Of a DNA stretch of 33,865 nt, positions 1-7,334 are shown in pieces. Below the pieces are notes generated by a model that was not told the origin of the DNA, searched no databases, and saw only the letters and a list, made by a program, of their open reading frames with translations. Every line of letters starts with the position of its first letter. Within the stretch, counting starts at the first letter, position 1. The stretch is from Xenophilus sp. L33. GTDB lineage: Bacteria; Pseudomonadota; Gammaproteobacteria; Burkholderiales; Burkholderiaceae_C. The position numbers were made by a program, and so were the translations under genes. The stretch is from NCBI RefSeq assembly GCF_009765735.1, contig NZ_LMUW01000092.1, forward strand, positions 1 through 33,865, given 5' to 3'.

Positions 1-132
1 GCGCGCCAGCGGCAGCAACAGGCGCGGCGTCGCCGGGTCGATCGCCGCGCCACCGAAGCCGAGGTCGCCGCCGGCATCGCCACGACCGGCGCCGCCGCCG
101 GTCGCGCCGAGCGCGGCACCCGGCTCGCTCAC
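1..132 (-). CDS. TRAP transporter small permease, N-terminal fragment (partial)
   Basis: An open frame on the minus strand begins with GTG at 132 and runs off the window after 44 codons. The start overlaps the stop of the upstream binding-protein gene in a GTGA junction, which is the usual translational coupling in an operon. The visible residues are very rich in Gly and Ala and then turn to a Leu-rich stretch (RLLLPLAR) that could lead into a first membrane segment. TRAP operons normally place a small DctQ permease next to the DctP protein, so this identity rests mainly on context. It could instead be a fused DctQM or another gene. The Gly/Ala-rich N-terminus is unusual for a DctQ protein. 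Confidence 0.5.
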   Translation of the reverse strand, partial: MSEPGAALGATGGGAGRGDAGGDLGFGGAAIDPATPRLLLPLAR

Positions 133-1151
133 AGGAGCTTCTGCGCCGCGGCCATCAGCGCCTTGCACGACTCGTTGTGTTCGCTGTAGTCCTTCCAGGC
201 GGTGTCGCGGGCGATCACCTGCCACTTGCGCATCGTCGCCTCGTCGAGGTCGGACACCTTGGCGCCGGCCTTGGCGTAGATGTCGGCCACCTGCTTGTCG
301 TCGGCGCGGGCGGCGTCGGTGGCGAACTTCTCCTGCTCGGCGCCGACCGCCATCACGATGTCCTGCTGCGCCTTGGGCAGTTTGGCGAACACGTCCTTGG
401 ACATCAGGAGCGGCTCGAACATGAACCAGTAGGCCTTGTCGCGGCCGGTGGTGAGGTACTTGGCGCTCTCCTCGAGCTTGAAGGAGATGAAGCTGGTGGA
501 GGAGGTCATCGCCGCGTCCATCGCGCCGGTCTGCATCGCCGCGTAGATCTCGTTGGAGGGCAGCGAGATCACAGAGGCGCCGGCGGCCTTGAGCATCATG
601 TCCATCTCGCGGCTGCCCCCGCGCACCTTCTGGCCCTTGGCGTCGTCGGGCGACACCAGCGGCGCCGCCCGGCTGGCGACGCCGCCGGCCTGCCAGATCC
701 AGCTCACCACCACGATGCCCTTGTCGTCCAGCATCTTGGCGAGCAGCTTGCCGACATCCGCGGTCTTCCAGGCGGCGCCGACCTCGTAGCTCGGCACCAG
801 CGCCGGCATCAGGCCGATGTTGGTCTCGGGCACCTCGCCGCCGGCATAGGACAGCGGCACCAGGCCCATGTCGAGCGCGCCCTTGCGCAGTGCCGAGAAC
901 TGGGAGTTGGTCTTCATCAGCGACGAGCCGGGGTAGACCACCGCCTTCAGCGCGCCGTTGCTGCGCTTGTCGACGTCGGCCGCGAAACGCCGGCAGAGCC
1001 GGTCGCGGAAGTCGCCCTCGGTTAGCGTGCCGCTCGGGAACTGGTGGGAGATCTTGAGGGTGGTCGGGTCTTCGGCCCAGGCGAGGGGTGCGAGCGGTGC
1101 GATCGTCGCGGCGAGGCCCGCGCCGACGATCTTTCGCCGGGTGCTGTCCAT
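129..1151 (-). CDS. dctP: TRAP transporter substrate-binding protein, DctP family
   Basis: A 340-residue periplasmic solute receptor that would capture a substrate, often a carboxylic acid, for a TRAP secondary transporter. Residues 1-26 form a signal peptide with a Tat-like STRRKIVG start and a cleavage site after AWA. The mature protein opens with TLKISHQFPSG, typical of DctP, and later has the family pattern KVRGGSREM and PSNEIYAAMQTGAMDAA near the ligand-binding Arg. A longer frame reaches 1190, but the ATG at 1151 has an AAGGA ribosome site eight bases upstream and starts exactly at the signal peptide. The next gene starts inside the stop codon (GTGA). The substrate cannot be read from the sequence. 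Confidence 0.88.
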   Translation of the reverse strand: MDSTRRKIVGAGLAATIAPLAPLAWAEDPTTLKISHQFPSGTLTEGDFRDRLCRRFAADVDKRSNGALKAVVYPGSSLMKTNSQFSALRKGALDMGLVPLSYAGGEVPETNIGLMPALVPSYEVGAAWKTADVGKLLAKMLDDKGIVVVSWIWQAGGVASRAAPLVSPDDAKGQKVRGGSREMDMMLKAAGASVISLPSNEIYAAMQTGAMDAAMTSSTSFISFKLEESAKYLTTGRDKAYWFMFEPLLMSKDVFAKLPKAQQDIVMAVGAEQEKFATDAARADDKQVADIYAKAGAKVSDLDEATMRKWQVIARDTAWKDYSEHNESCKALMAAAQKLL

Positions 1152-1183
1152 GGTGGTTGTCCTTGTTGGAGTGCTGGCGCACC

Positions 1184-1231
1184 ATAGCAAGCAACCTCCC
1201 TGATGGGTCTCATTGCTATCCCCTAGAGACC
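1184..1231. promoter_or_regulatory. Inverted repeats upstream of the TRAP operon
   Basis: The 88-base gap between the HxlR gene and dctP holds two overlapping inverted repeats. ATAGCAA at 1184-1190 mirrors TTGCTAT at 1213-1219, and GGTCTC at 1206-1211 mirrors GAGACC at 1226-1231. They lie 30-80 bases before the dctP start, so they could be an operator or an mRNA leader structure. No convincing -35/-10 pair was found beside them. Confidence 0.3.
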
Positions 1232-1239
1232 GGTGCGGC

Positions 1240-1692
1240 TCAGCCTTTCGCGGTCTTGGCGTCGAAGGCCTGGCGCGCCTTCTCGACCGCCTTCAGGTTG
1301 TCCGAGGCCCAGACCCAGACGCCGCAGAAGGCGCCGCCGAGCGTGAGGCCCAGCGGGGTCAGTTCGTACTCGACGCGCGGCGGAACCTGCGCGAAGACGG
1401 TACGGGTGACCAGGCCGTCGCGTTCCATCTGCCGCAGGGTCTGGGTGAGCATCTTCTGGCTGATGCCCGCCACCTGGTCGGCGAGGCGGCTGAAACGCAC
1501 CGGCGCGTGTTCGGTGAGCACCTCGAGCACCAGCATCGTCCACTTGTCGGCCACCCGGCCGATGAGCTCGTGCACCAGCGCGGCCAGGCGCGGATCGATG
1601 GGGCCGCTCGGCCGCTCGATGGCGTACGAGCGGGCGCGTGCGATTTCGGCATCGGTGAATCGCGGCCTGATGGAGGTCGTGTCGGGAGTCAA
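1240..1692 (-). CDS. HxlR-family winged-helix transcriptional regulator
   Basis: A 150-residue DNA-binding protein. The HxlR domain spans about residues 35-130, with the family patterns GRVADKWTMLVLEVL, RFSRLADQVAGISQKMLTQTLRQ and RDGLVTRTVFAQVPPRVEYELT. The start is a TTG at 1692: no ATG or GTG lies upstream before an in-frame stop, and an AGAAAGAGA purine stretch just upstream could serve as ribosome site. Members of this family commonly repress themselves and a divergent oxidoreductase gene, often in response to electrophiles or oxidants. Here the divergent gene is an SDR oxidoreductase, which fits that pattern. No conserved redox cysteine is obvious near the N-terminus. The only Cys seen is in the C-terminal GGAFCGVW. 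Confidence 0.88.
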   Translation of the reverse strand: MTPDTTSIRPRFTDAEIARARSYAIERPSGPIDPRLAALVHELIGRVADKWTMLVLEVLTEHAPVRFSRLADQVAGISQKMLTQTLRQMERDGLVTRTVFAQVPPRVEYELTPLGLTLGGAFCGVWVWASDNLKAVEKARQAFDAKTAKG

Positions 1693-1717
1693 AGATCTCT
1701 TTCTTTTTGGTAACTAC

Positions 1718-1733
1718 GGCACTTTTCGGTGCC
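1718..1733. promoter_or_regulatory. Candidate operator between HxlR and SDR genes
   Basis: The 101-base divergent intergenic region contains the inverted repeat GGCAC-TTTTCG-GTGCC at 1718-1733, set in an AT-richer segment that must hold both promoters. A flanking near-direct repeat (TAACTAC / TGCCTAC) surrounds it. HxlR proteins bind short inverted repeats in such divergent regions, so this is the best operator candidate by position. Binding is inferred only. Confidence 0.35.
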
Positions 1734-1793
1734 TACTTCCTATTGGAGAGTATTGCACCTAGGATCGTTTCGTCAAGCCACCAAGGACTCCAC

Positions 1794-2567
1794 ATGCAAC
1801 TTCGACAGCGCACCATCCTCATCACCGGCGGAACCGACGGCATCGGCTTCGAGCTGGCCCGCCAGCTCATCGATCGCGGCAACACCGTGATCGTCACCGG
1901 CCGAGATCCGCAGCGGCTCGACGCCGCCCGCAGGCGGCTGCCGGGTGTCCACGGCATCGTCAGCGACGTGGCCGACGCGGCGTCGATCGTGGCGCTGCAT
2001 GCCGAGCTGACCGCGCGCTTTCCGGCGCTGAGCGTGATCGTCAACAACGCCGGCATCATGCGGAACATCGACCTCACCGACGCCCGCTCGCTGGCCGACA
2101 TCACGCGCGAGCTCGACGTCAACCTGCGCGGTCCGATCCGGATGGTGCAGCAGTTCCTGCCGCATCTGCGCACGCAGGGCGAGGCGGCCATCGTCAACGT
2201 CAGTTCCGGGCTCGCCTTCGTGCCGCTCGCGATCTCGCCCGTCTACAGCGCCTCGAAGGCGGCGCTGCATGCCTACACGCGGGCATTGCGGGTGCAGTTG
2301 GCGGGCAGCGGCGTACAGGTGTTCGAGGTGGCGCCGCCGCCGGTGGAGACCCGCCTGATGCGCGCCGAGTTCGAGGCCGAGACGAAGGGCAGCCGCGGGA
2401 TGTCCGTCGAGGCGCTCGCGGCGCGCGCCATCGCCGGCATCGAACGCGGGCGCCAAGAGATCCTGCCCGGCCTGGCCGGCGTATTGAAGGCGATGAGCCG
2501 CATCGCCCCGGAGTTCATGTTCGCGCAGCTGACGCGGATGATGAAGCCGCGGTCCTCACCAGGGTAG
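1794..2567 (+). CDS. SDR family NAD(P)-dependent oxidoreductase (DltE/YdfG-like)
   Basis: A 257-residue short-chain dehydrogenase/reductase, expected to be cytosolic. The Rossmann cofactor motif TGGTDGIG is at residues 11-18, NNAG at 84-87, catalytic Ser at 137/138 and YSASK at 151-155. The pattern TGGTDGIGFELARQL resembles the DltE-like group. Start choice: an upstream in-frame GTG at 1707 would add 29 residues before the Rossmann fold, while the ATG at 1794 has AAGGA six bases upstream and begins one beta strand before the fold. The gene is divergent from the HxlR regulator. Its end overlaps the convergent SDR gene by 12 bases. The substrate is unknown. Confidence 0.88.
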   Translation: MQLRQRTILITGGTDGIGFELARQLIDRGNTVIVTGRDPQRLDAARRRLPGVHGIVSDVADAASIVALHAELTARFPALSVIVNNAGIMRNIDLTDARSLADITRELDVNLRGPIRMVQQFLPHLRTQGEAAIVNVSSGLAFVPLAISPVYSASKAALHAYTRALRVQLAGSGVQVFEVAPPPVETRLMRAEFEAETKGSRGMSVEALAARAIAGIERGRQEILPGLAGVLKAMSRIAPEFMFAQLTRMMKPRSSPG

Positions 2568-3263
2568 AGGCGTGTCGCGGTAGTCGAGGTACCGATTGAG
2601 CGCCGAGCCCCGGTGCCTCTCCACCACATCGGCCACGCCCCGGACACTTGGCTCAAGTTCGATCTCGGGTTCAACGGCACCGTCCAGTGTGCCCATCGCC
2701 GTTCGGGCCCAGCCGGGGTGGATGCTCAAGACCGTCAGGCCCAGCGCGCGGTGTCGAGCATGCATGCCGCGAGCCAGCATGTTCAGTGCGGCCTTGCTGG
2801 CCCGATAGAGCTCCAGGCCACCTTCCTCGTTGAGCGTCGTGCTTCCCCGATGGGAGGTCATGAATGCCAACGTCGGGTGGTCGGCCACCAGATGATCGAC
2901 CAGGTGGTGCGCGAGCCGGATCGGCCCGAAAGCGTTGGTCATCATGATGTCGGAGACTTCCTCGGCCGTCGCCTGGACGGCGCTCTGGTGCATTGCCCCC
3001 CAAATGCCGGCGTTGAGGAAGGCCACGTCGAAGCGGCGCTCGCCGAGCGTGGCCAGGAAGTCAGGGATCTCTTCGGGCCGGGTCACGTCGATGGTCGCCA
3101 CGGCGAGCCGCCGCGGATCCGTGTCGCCGATCGCTCGCAGTTCGGCGACGTCGGCTCCCCGCCGCGCCGTGCCCGTCACGTGCCAGCCGCGCGCGAAGAA
3201 CTGCCGTGCAAGTCCGAGGCCCAGGCCGCGCTCGGCGGCGACGATCAAGATGGATGGGGTCAT
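2556..3263 (-). CDS. SDR family oxidoreductase, short form
   Basis: A 235-residue SDR protein. The cofactor loop reads AAERGLGLG at residues 9-17 in place of the classical TGxxxGIG. The central NAG is at 84-86, Ser137 lies in MTSHRGS, and the catalytic pair YRASK is at 153-157. The C-terminus (SIHPGWARTAMG) matches the family. The ATG at 3263 has GAGGAG eight bases upstream. It lies 17 bases after the FabG-like gene on the same strand, so the two are likely co-transcribed from the promoter shared with the LysR gene. Its 3' end overlaps the convergent SDR gene. The reaction is not identifiable. Confidence 0.85.
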   Translation of the reverse strand: MTPSILIVAAERGLGLGLARQFFARGWHVTGTARRGADVAELRAIGDTDPRRLAVATIDVTRPEEIPDFLATLGERRFDVAFLNAGIWGAMHQSAVQATAEEVSDIMMTNAFGPIRLAHHLVDHLVADHPTLAFMTSHRGSTTLNEEGGLELYRASKAALNMLARGMHARHRALGLTVLSIHPGWARTAMGTLDGAVEPEIELEPSVRGVADVVERHRGSALNRYLDYRDTPLPW

Positions 3264-3280
3264 CGATGAATCTCCTCGGG

Positions 3281-4045
3281 TCAAAGCGCGGTGTATCCGC
3301 CATCGGCAGCGACGATCGCCCCGGTGATGAAGCTGGAAGCGGGGCTGGCGAGGAACGCGACGACCTCGGCGATCTCGTGGGCCTGGCCGACGCGGCCGAG
3401 CGGATGCGCCGCGCCGAAGCTGGCCAGCGTGGCCCGGCTGTCGGGCACGATGCCTTCGAGGATGTCCGTCTCCACCACGCCTGGGGCAACCGCGTTGGCA
3501 CGAATGCCCAGCGCGCCGTATTCCACCGCGATCACCTTGGTCAACTGGGCGACCGCGCCTTTGGACGCGGCGTAGGCGGACGTCTCCTTCAGCGCGACGG
3601 TCGAGGCGATCGAGGCGATGTTGACGATCGCGCCGCCGCCGCCCGCCAGCATGGCACGCACGGCCTCGCGTGCGTGCAGGAAGCTGCCGCGGGCGTTCAC
3701 CGCCATCACCGCGTCCCACTCTTCGGCGCTCGTCTCCAGCAACGGCTTGTTGAGCGTGCGCCCGGCGTTGTTGACGAGGATGTCGACACGGCCGAAGCGC
3801 TGTATCGCGAGCGCCAGCGTGGCGGCGGCGGTTGCCTCCAGCGAGACGTCGCCGACGAGCGTCGCGATGTCGCCGCCTTCCAACTCTCGCACGGACGCAT
3901 TGCGGTCGCTGGCGACGATCCGCGCGCCGCGTGCGCGCAGCGCCGCGACGCACGCGCGGCCGATGCCGCGTGCGGCGCCGGTGACGACGGCCACGCGGCC
4001 GTCAAGGCGCACGGCGGTCAACGAATTCTCCAATGGGGTTTGCAT
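3281..4045 (-). CDS. SDR family oxidoreductase, FabG-like
   Basis: A 254-residue classical SDR. It has VTGAARGIG at residues 21-29, VNNAG at 91-95, catalytic Ser145 (NIAS) and YAASK at 158-162, and it ends with the GAIVAADGGYTAL pattern of the FabG/BDH-like group. A longer frame begins at 4129, but the ATG at 4045 is preceded by AAGGA at six bases and gives the normal family length. It is the first gene of a two-gene minus-strand unit and faces the LysR regulator across a 92-base region with a perfect inverted repeat. That makes it the likely target of that regulator. It is probably an alcohol or ketone dehydrogenase; the substrate is unknown. Confidence 0.88.
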   Translation of the reverse strand: MQTPLENSLTAVRLDGRVAVVTGAARGIGRACVAALRARGARIVASDRNASVRELEGGDIATLVGDVSLEATAAATLALAIQRFGRVDILVNNAGRTLNKPLLETSAEEWDAVMAVNARGSFLHAREAVRAMLAGGGGAIVNIASIASTVALKETSAYAASKGAVAQLTKVIAVEYGALGIRANAVAPGVVETDILEGIVPDSRATLASFGAAHPLGRVGQAHEIAEVVAFLASPASSFITGAIVAADGGYTAL

Positions 4046-4103
4046 GGTCTTTCCTTTGCCGAGACTGTCGGCGATCGGCCGGCTCAAGGGAATACCACAT
4101 AAA

Positions 4104-4125
4104 CTGAACGAACTCGTAAGTTCAG
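4104..4125. promoter_or_regulatory. Inverted repeat, likely LysR-type operator
   Basis: The perfect inverted repeat CTGAAC-N10-GTTCAG lies in the divergent region between the LysR gene (start 4138) and the FabG-like gene (start 4045). Its right arm ends 13 bases before the LysR start, a position suited to autoregulation, and about 60 bases from the SDR start. LysR-type regulators normally bind interrupted dyads in exactly this kind of divergent spacer. The assignment is by position and symmetry. Confidence 0.55.
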
Positions 4126-4137
4126 GCACTTAATCGA

Positions 4138-5064
4138 ATGACCCTCTCGGTCGATCCATCGCTCAGCACCACCGACCTCGCGCAATTGCGCGCGTTCGGG
4201 GTCGTTGCACGCCTGCTGAGCTTCAGCCGCGCCGCGAAGCATCTGGGCGTGACCTCGTCGGCGCTGAGCCAGACCATCGGCAATCTCGAACGGTCGCTGG
4301 GCATACGGCTGCTGAACCGCACGACGCGCAGCGTCACGCTAACGCCCGCGGGCCGCCAACTCCTGGCGCAGGTGCAGCCCGCGTTTTCCGGGCTGGCGGA
4401 CGCGGTTTCGCAGGCGCGCCGCCAGCGCAGCCAGCCTGCGGGCCTGGTCCGGATCCAGAGCTTTCGGGTCGCCGCAGACCTGTTCGTCACGCCGATGCTG
4501 GCCTCGTTCCACCAGACCTTTCCGGACATCGTTCTCGATGTCGAGATCAACGATCACGTGGCCGACTTCGTTGCCGAAGGTTTCGACGCGGCGATCAGGG
4601 TCGGCGAGGTCATCGCCCGCGACCTGGTGGCCGTGCCGCTCGGGCCGCCGCTACGCCAGGTGGCGGTCGCGTCGCCCGCTTACCTCTCACGGCGCGGCAC
4701 GCCCAGGACGCCCCGAGACCTTGCGACGCACGCCTGCATCGGCTGGCGCTGGCCCGGACAGGCGAGGCCGTATCGCTGGGAGTTTGAACGCAACGGCAAG
4801 GCGATGGAGGTCGAGGTTGCCGGCCCCTTCATCGCGAACAGCCGCGACCTGTGCGTGCGCGCCGCGGCGCAGGGCCTCGGCATCGCCTTCGCGATCGAGG
4901 CGGTGGTCGAGCCCTACATCACTGCGGGGACCTTGGTGCCCTTGTTGCAGTCCTGGTCGGCGCCGTTCCCGGGCTTCCATCTCTGCTTTCCGGCGCAGCG
5001 GCAGATGGCTCCCGCGCTGCGGGCGTTCATCGACGCGATCCGGGCGACGGCGTCTGCCGAGTGA
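4138..5064 (+). CDS. LysR-family transcriptional regulator
   Basis: A 308-residue regulator. An N-terminal winged helix-turn-helix covers about residues 14-73 (FSRAAKHLGVTSSALSQTI, LGIRLLNRTTRSVTLTPAG), followed by a linker and a periplasmic-binding-fold effector domain from about residue 98. It contains DAAIRVGEV and RQVAVASPAYL, typical of the CrgA/DmlR-like group. The ATG at 4138 gives the usual family length; the ribosome site is weak. It is divergent from a two-gene SDR unit and probably controls it. Genes of this group in such an arrangement usually activate or repress neighbouring dehydrogenases. The effector cannot be deduced. Confidence 0.92.
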   Translation: MTLSVDPSLSTTDLAQLRAFGVVARLLSFSRAAKHLGVTSSALSQTIGNLERSLGIRLLNRTTRSVTLTPAGRQLLAQVQPAFSGLADAVSQARRQRSQPAGLVRIQSFRVAADLFVTPMLASFHQTFPDIVLDVEINDHVADFVAEGFDAAIRVGEVIARDLVAVPLGPPLRQVAVASPAYLSRRGTPRTPRDLATHACIGWRWPGQARPYRWEFERNGKAMEVEVAGPFIANSRDLCVRAAAQGLGIAFAIEAVVEPYITAGTLVPLLQSWSAPFPGFHLCFPAQRQMAPALRAFIDAIRATASAE

Positions 5065-5090
5065 ACGGCTGCGCCGGATCGAGCGAAGGC

Positions 5091-5894
5091 CTACAGCGTG
5101 AAGTCGTAGTCCACCGTGATCGGCGCATGGTCGCTGAACTTCAGCGTCTTGAAGATCGACTCGTGGCGCGCCAGTCGGGCCAGCTTCGGCGTCGCCAGGT
5201 GGTAGTCCAGCCGCCAGCCGACGTTCTTGGCGTAGGCCTGTCCGCGGTTGCTCCACCAGGTGTAGGCGTCGCCGGTGGTGTCGGGCTTGAGCAGGCGATA
5301 GACGTCGACCAGCCCGGCGCCCTCGGCGCCGGTGTCGAGCAGCTTCGTCATCCAGGCCCGTTCCTCGGGCAGGAAGCCGCTGTTCTTCTGGTTGCCGCGC
5401 CAGTTCTTGAGGTCGATTTCCTGGTGGGCGATGTTGATGTCGCCGCAGAGGATGAAGTCGCGCTCCTTCTTGAGCGCGATCAGGTGCGGGAAGAAGCCCT
5501 TCAGGAACCGGTATTTGGCCGCCTGCCGTTCCTCGCCCGACGAGCCGCTCGGGAAGTAGCAGCTGATGATCGACAGCTTTCGCTTCGGGGTGTCGAAGCG
5601 CAGCTCCAGGTAGCGGCCCTCGGCGTCGAACTCGGCGTCGCCCCAGCCGACCACCACCTTGCTCGGTTCGTGCTTGGAATAGATCGCGGTGCCCGCATAG
5701 CCCTTCTTCTCGGCGAAATGGAAGTGGCCCTGCAGCCCCGCCATGCGCTCGAAGCGGCCCTCGACGTCGCTCGCCTGGACCCGGATCTCCTGCATGCAAA
5801 TACAATCCGGCGCCAGTTCGGCCACCCAGTCGGCGACGCCCTTGGTGGCCGCGGAGCGCAGGCCGTTGAGGTTGAGGCTGCTCAGTTTGAACAC
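5091..5894 (-). CDS. xthA: Exodeoxyribonuclease III / AP endonuclease
   Basis: A 267-residue member of the exonuclease III (EEP) family, which incises DNA at abasic sites and trims 3' ends in base-excision repair. Motifs are present in order: LNLNGLRS with the metal-site Asn near residue 10, MQEIRVQ with Glu36, GDINIAH with the catalytic Asp/Asn, and the terminal SDHAPI with Asp/His. The start is a GTG at 5894; the next in-frame Met is after the first catalytic motif. An AGGGA ribosome site lies six bases before the GTG. The start is only 11 bases from that of divergent pyrE, so each gene's promoter must lie within the other gene's 5' end. Confidence 0.95.
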   Translation of the reverse strand: MFKLSSLNLNGLRSAATKGVADWVAELAPDCICMQEIRVQASDVEGRFERMAGLQGHFHFAEKKGYAGTAIYSKHEPSKVVVGWGDAEFDAEGRYLELRFDTPKRKLSIISCYFPSGSSGEERQAAKYRFLKGFFPHLIALKKERDFILCGDINIAHQEIDLKNWRGNQKNSGFLPEERAWMTKLLDTGAEGAGLVDVYRLLKPDTTGDAYTWWSNRGQAYAKNVGWRLDYHLATPKLARLARHESIFKTLKFSDHAPITVDYDFTL

Positions 5895-5905
5895 GAGGAT
5901 TCCCT

Positions 5906-6598
5906 ATGGCTGATATGACGGGTGAGATGGAGGACGGCGGCGCGCTGGCACAGGAATTCGTGCAGTTCGCACTGGAGTCGGGGGTGCTGCGCTTCGGCGA
6001 GTTCAAGACCAAGGCCGGTCGCCTGAGCCCGTATTTCTTCAACGCGGGGCTGTTCGACGACGGCGCCAAGATGGCGCGGCTGGCCGGATTCTATGCAGAC
6101 CGCCTGATCGCCAGCGGCCTCGAATTCGACATGATCTTCGGCCCCGCCTACAAGGGCATCCCGCTGGGCGCCACGGTGGCCGCCGAGCTGGCCCGGCGCG
6201 GCCGCAACTACCCCTTCGCCTACAACCGCAAGGAGGCCAAGGACCACGGCGAAGGCGGCACGCTGGTCGGCGCACCGCTGCGCGGCCGGGTGCTGATCGT
6301 CGACGACGTCATGTCCGCCGGCACCGCGGTCCGCGAGTCGATCCAGGCCATCCGCGCGGCCGGCGCCGAGCCCCACGCGGTCGCGATCGCGCTCGACCGT
6401 CAAGAGAAAGCCACAGAGAACGGTGCAGACGTGCCACACAGCGCTGTGCAATATGTGCGCAATCAGCTGGGAATGGCGGTCATTTCGATCGCAACGCTTC
6501 ACGACTTGTTACAGTATCTGTCTGGTCGCGCGGACGAGGAGTTGGGTGCCCACCGCCAAAACGTCTTGGCGTACCGGGCGCGTTACGGCGCGGGCTGA
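5906..6598 (+). CDS. pyrE: Orotate phosphoribosyltransferase
   Basis: A 230-residue cytosolic enzyme of pyrimidine synthesis that joins orotate and PRPP to give OMP and pyrophosphate. The PRPP-binding signature [13 protein letters not shown] is at residues 129-141. The flexible-loop [13 protein letters not shown] is at about 106-118, and [10 protein letters not shown] is at 78-87. A GAGGA ribosome site lies six bases before the ATG at 5906. It is divergent from xthA with an 11-base spacer, and is followed after 28 bases by a DUF4124 gene that is probably co-transcribed. No leader peptide or attenuator is visible upstream, because there is no room for one outside xthA. Confidence 0.96.
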   Translation: MADMTGEMEDGGALAQEFVQFALESGVLRFGEFKTKAGRLSPYFFNAGLFDDGAKMARLAGFYADRLIASGLEFDMIFGPAYKGIPLGATVAAELARRGRNYPFAYNRKEAKDHGEGGTLVGAPLRGRVLIVDDVMSAGTAVRESIQAIRAAGAEPHAVAIALDRQEKATENGADVPHSAVQYVRNQLGMAVISIATLHDLLQYLSGRADEELGAHRQNVLAYRARYGAG

Positions 6599-6626
6599 TC
6601 TTCTCAACCTGGCTGAAGGACTGACG

Positions 6627-7301
6627 TTGGCGAGCATCCGGACAACAACACTGTTTGCGTTCTTGACGCTGTCGCTGGCGGCGGTCGGCTCGGCCCATGC
6701 GCAAGCCCGTCCGGGCTCCACGCCGGTCGGCGGCATCTACAGCTGCACCGATTCGAAGGGCCGGGTCCTCACGGCCGACCGGCCGATCGCGGATTGCAAC
6801 GACCGCGAGCAGACCGAGCTCAACCCCAGCGGCACCGTCCGCCGCAAGGTCGATCCCACGTACACCGCCCGCGAGCAGGCCGATCGCGACGAGCGCGACC
6901 GCCAGGCGCAACTGCTGGCCGCCCGCCAGCTCGAGGACCGGCGCCGCGAACGGGCGCTGCTCATGCGCTACCCGAACGCTGCCGCCCACGACCACGAGCG
7001 GGCCGAGGCGCTGGTGCAGATCGATGTCGTGATCCAGGCCGCCAAGACCCGCCTGAACGAGCTGGCCGACGACCGCCGCAAGATCGACGACGAGCTGGAG
7101 TTCTACAAGAGCGACCCGAGCAAGGCGCCCGACGCGCTGCGCCGCAGGGCCGAGGACAACGACCGGAGCGTGGCGGTGCAGAACCGCTTCATCGGCGAGC
7201 AGCAGGACGAGAAGAAGCGGGTCAACGCCCGCTTCGACGAGGAGCAGTCGCGCCTGAAGCCACTCTGGGCAGCCAACAGCGCCGCGGCGGTCCAGAAGTA
7301 G
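6627..7301 (+). CDS. Secreted DUF4124-domain coiled-coil protein
   Basis: A 224-residue exported protein of unknown function. Residues 1-26 are a signal peptide ending in SAHAQ. Residues about 35-75 match the DUF4124 type of small beta domain (GGIYSCTDSKGRVLTADRP) with Cys40 and Cys57 able to form a disulfide. Residues about 80-215 are charged and helical, rich in Glu, Arg, Asp and Gln, and likely coiled coil. The start is TTG at 6627, with AAGGA six bases upstream; the upstream part of the frame overlaps pyrE and is not coding. It follows pyrE by 28 bases. DUF4124 proteins are periplasmic in betaproteobacteria, but their role is unknown. Confidence 0.8.
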   Translation: MASIRTTTLFAFLTLSLAAVGSAHAQARPGSTPVGGIYSCTDSKGRVLTADRPIADCNDREQTELNPSGTVRRKVDPTYTAREQADRDERDRQAQLLAARQLEDRRRERALLMRYPNAAAHDHERAEALVQIDVVIQAAKTRLNELADDRRKIDDELEFYKSDPSKAPDALRRRAEDNDRSVAVQNRFIGEQQDEKKRVNARFDEEQSRLKPLWAANSAAAVQK

Positions 7302-7334
7302 CGCTCGCCGGCGAGAGCCCTTCTGGGTGCCGAT

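Noticed and set aside
2556..2567. Convergent overlap as a sign of a frameshifted or broken gene
   Set aside because: Both SDR proteins have complete motifs and normal lengths, so the overlap is a simple compact arrangement.
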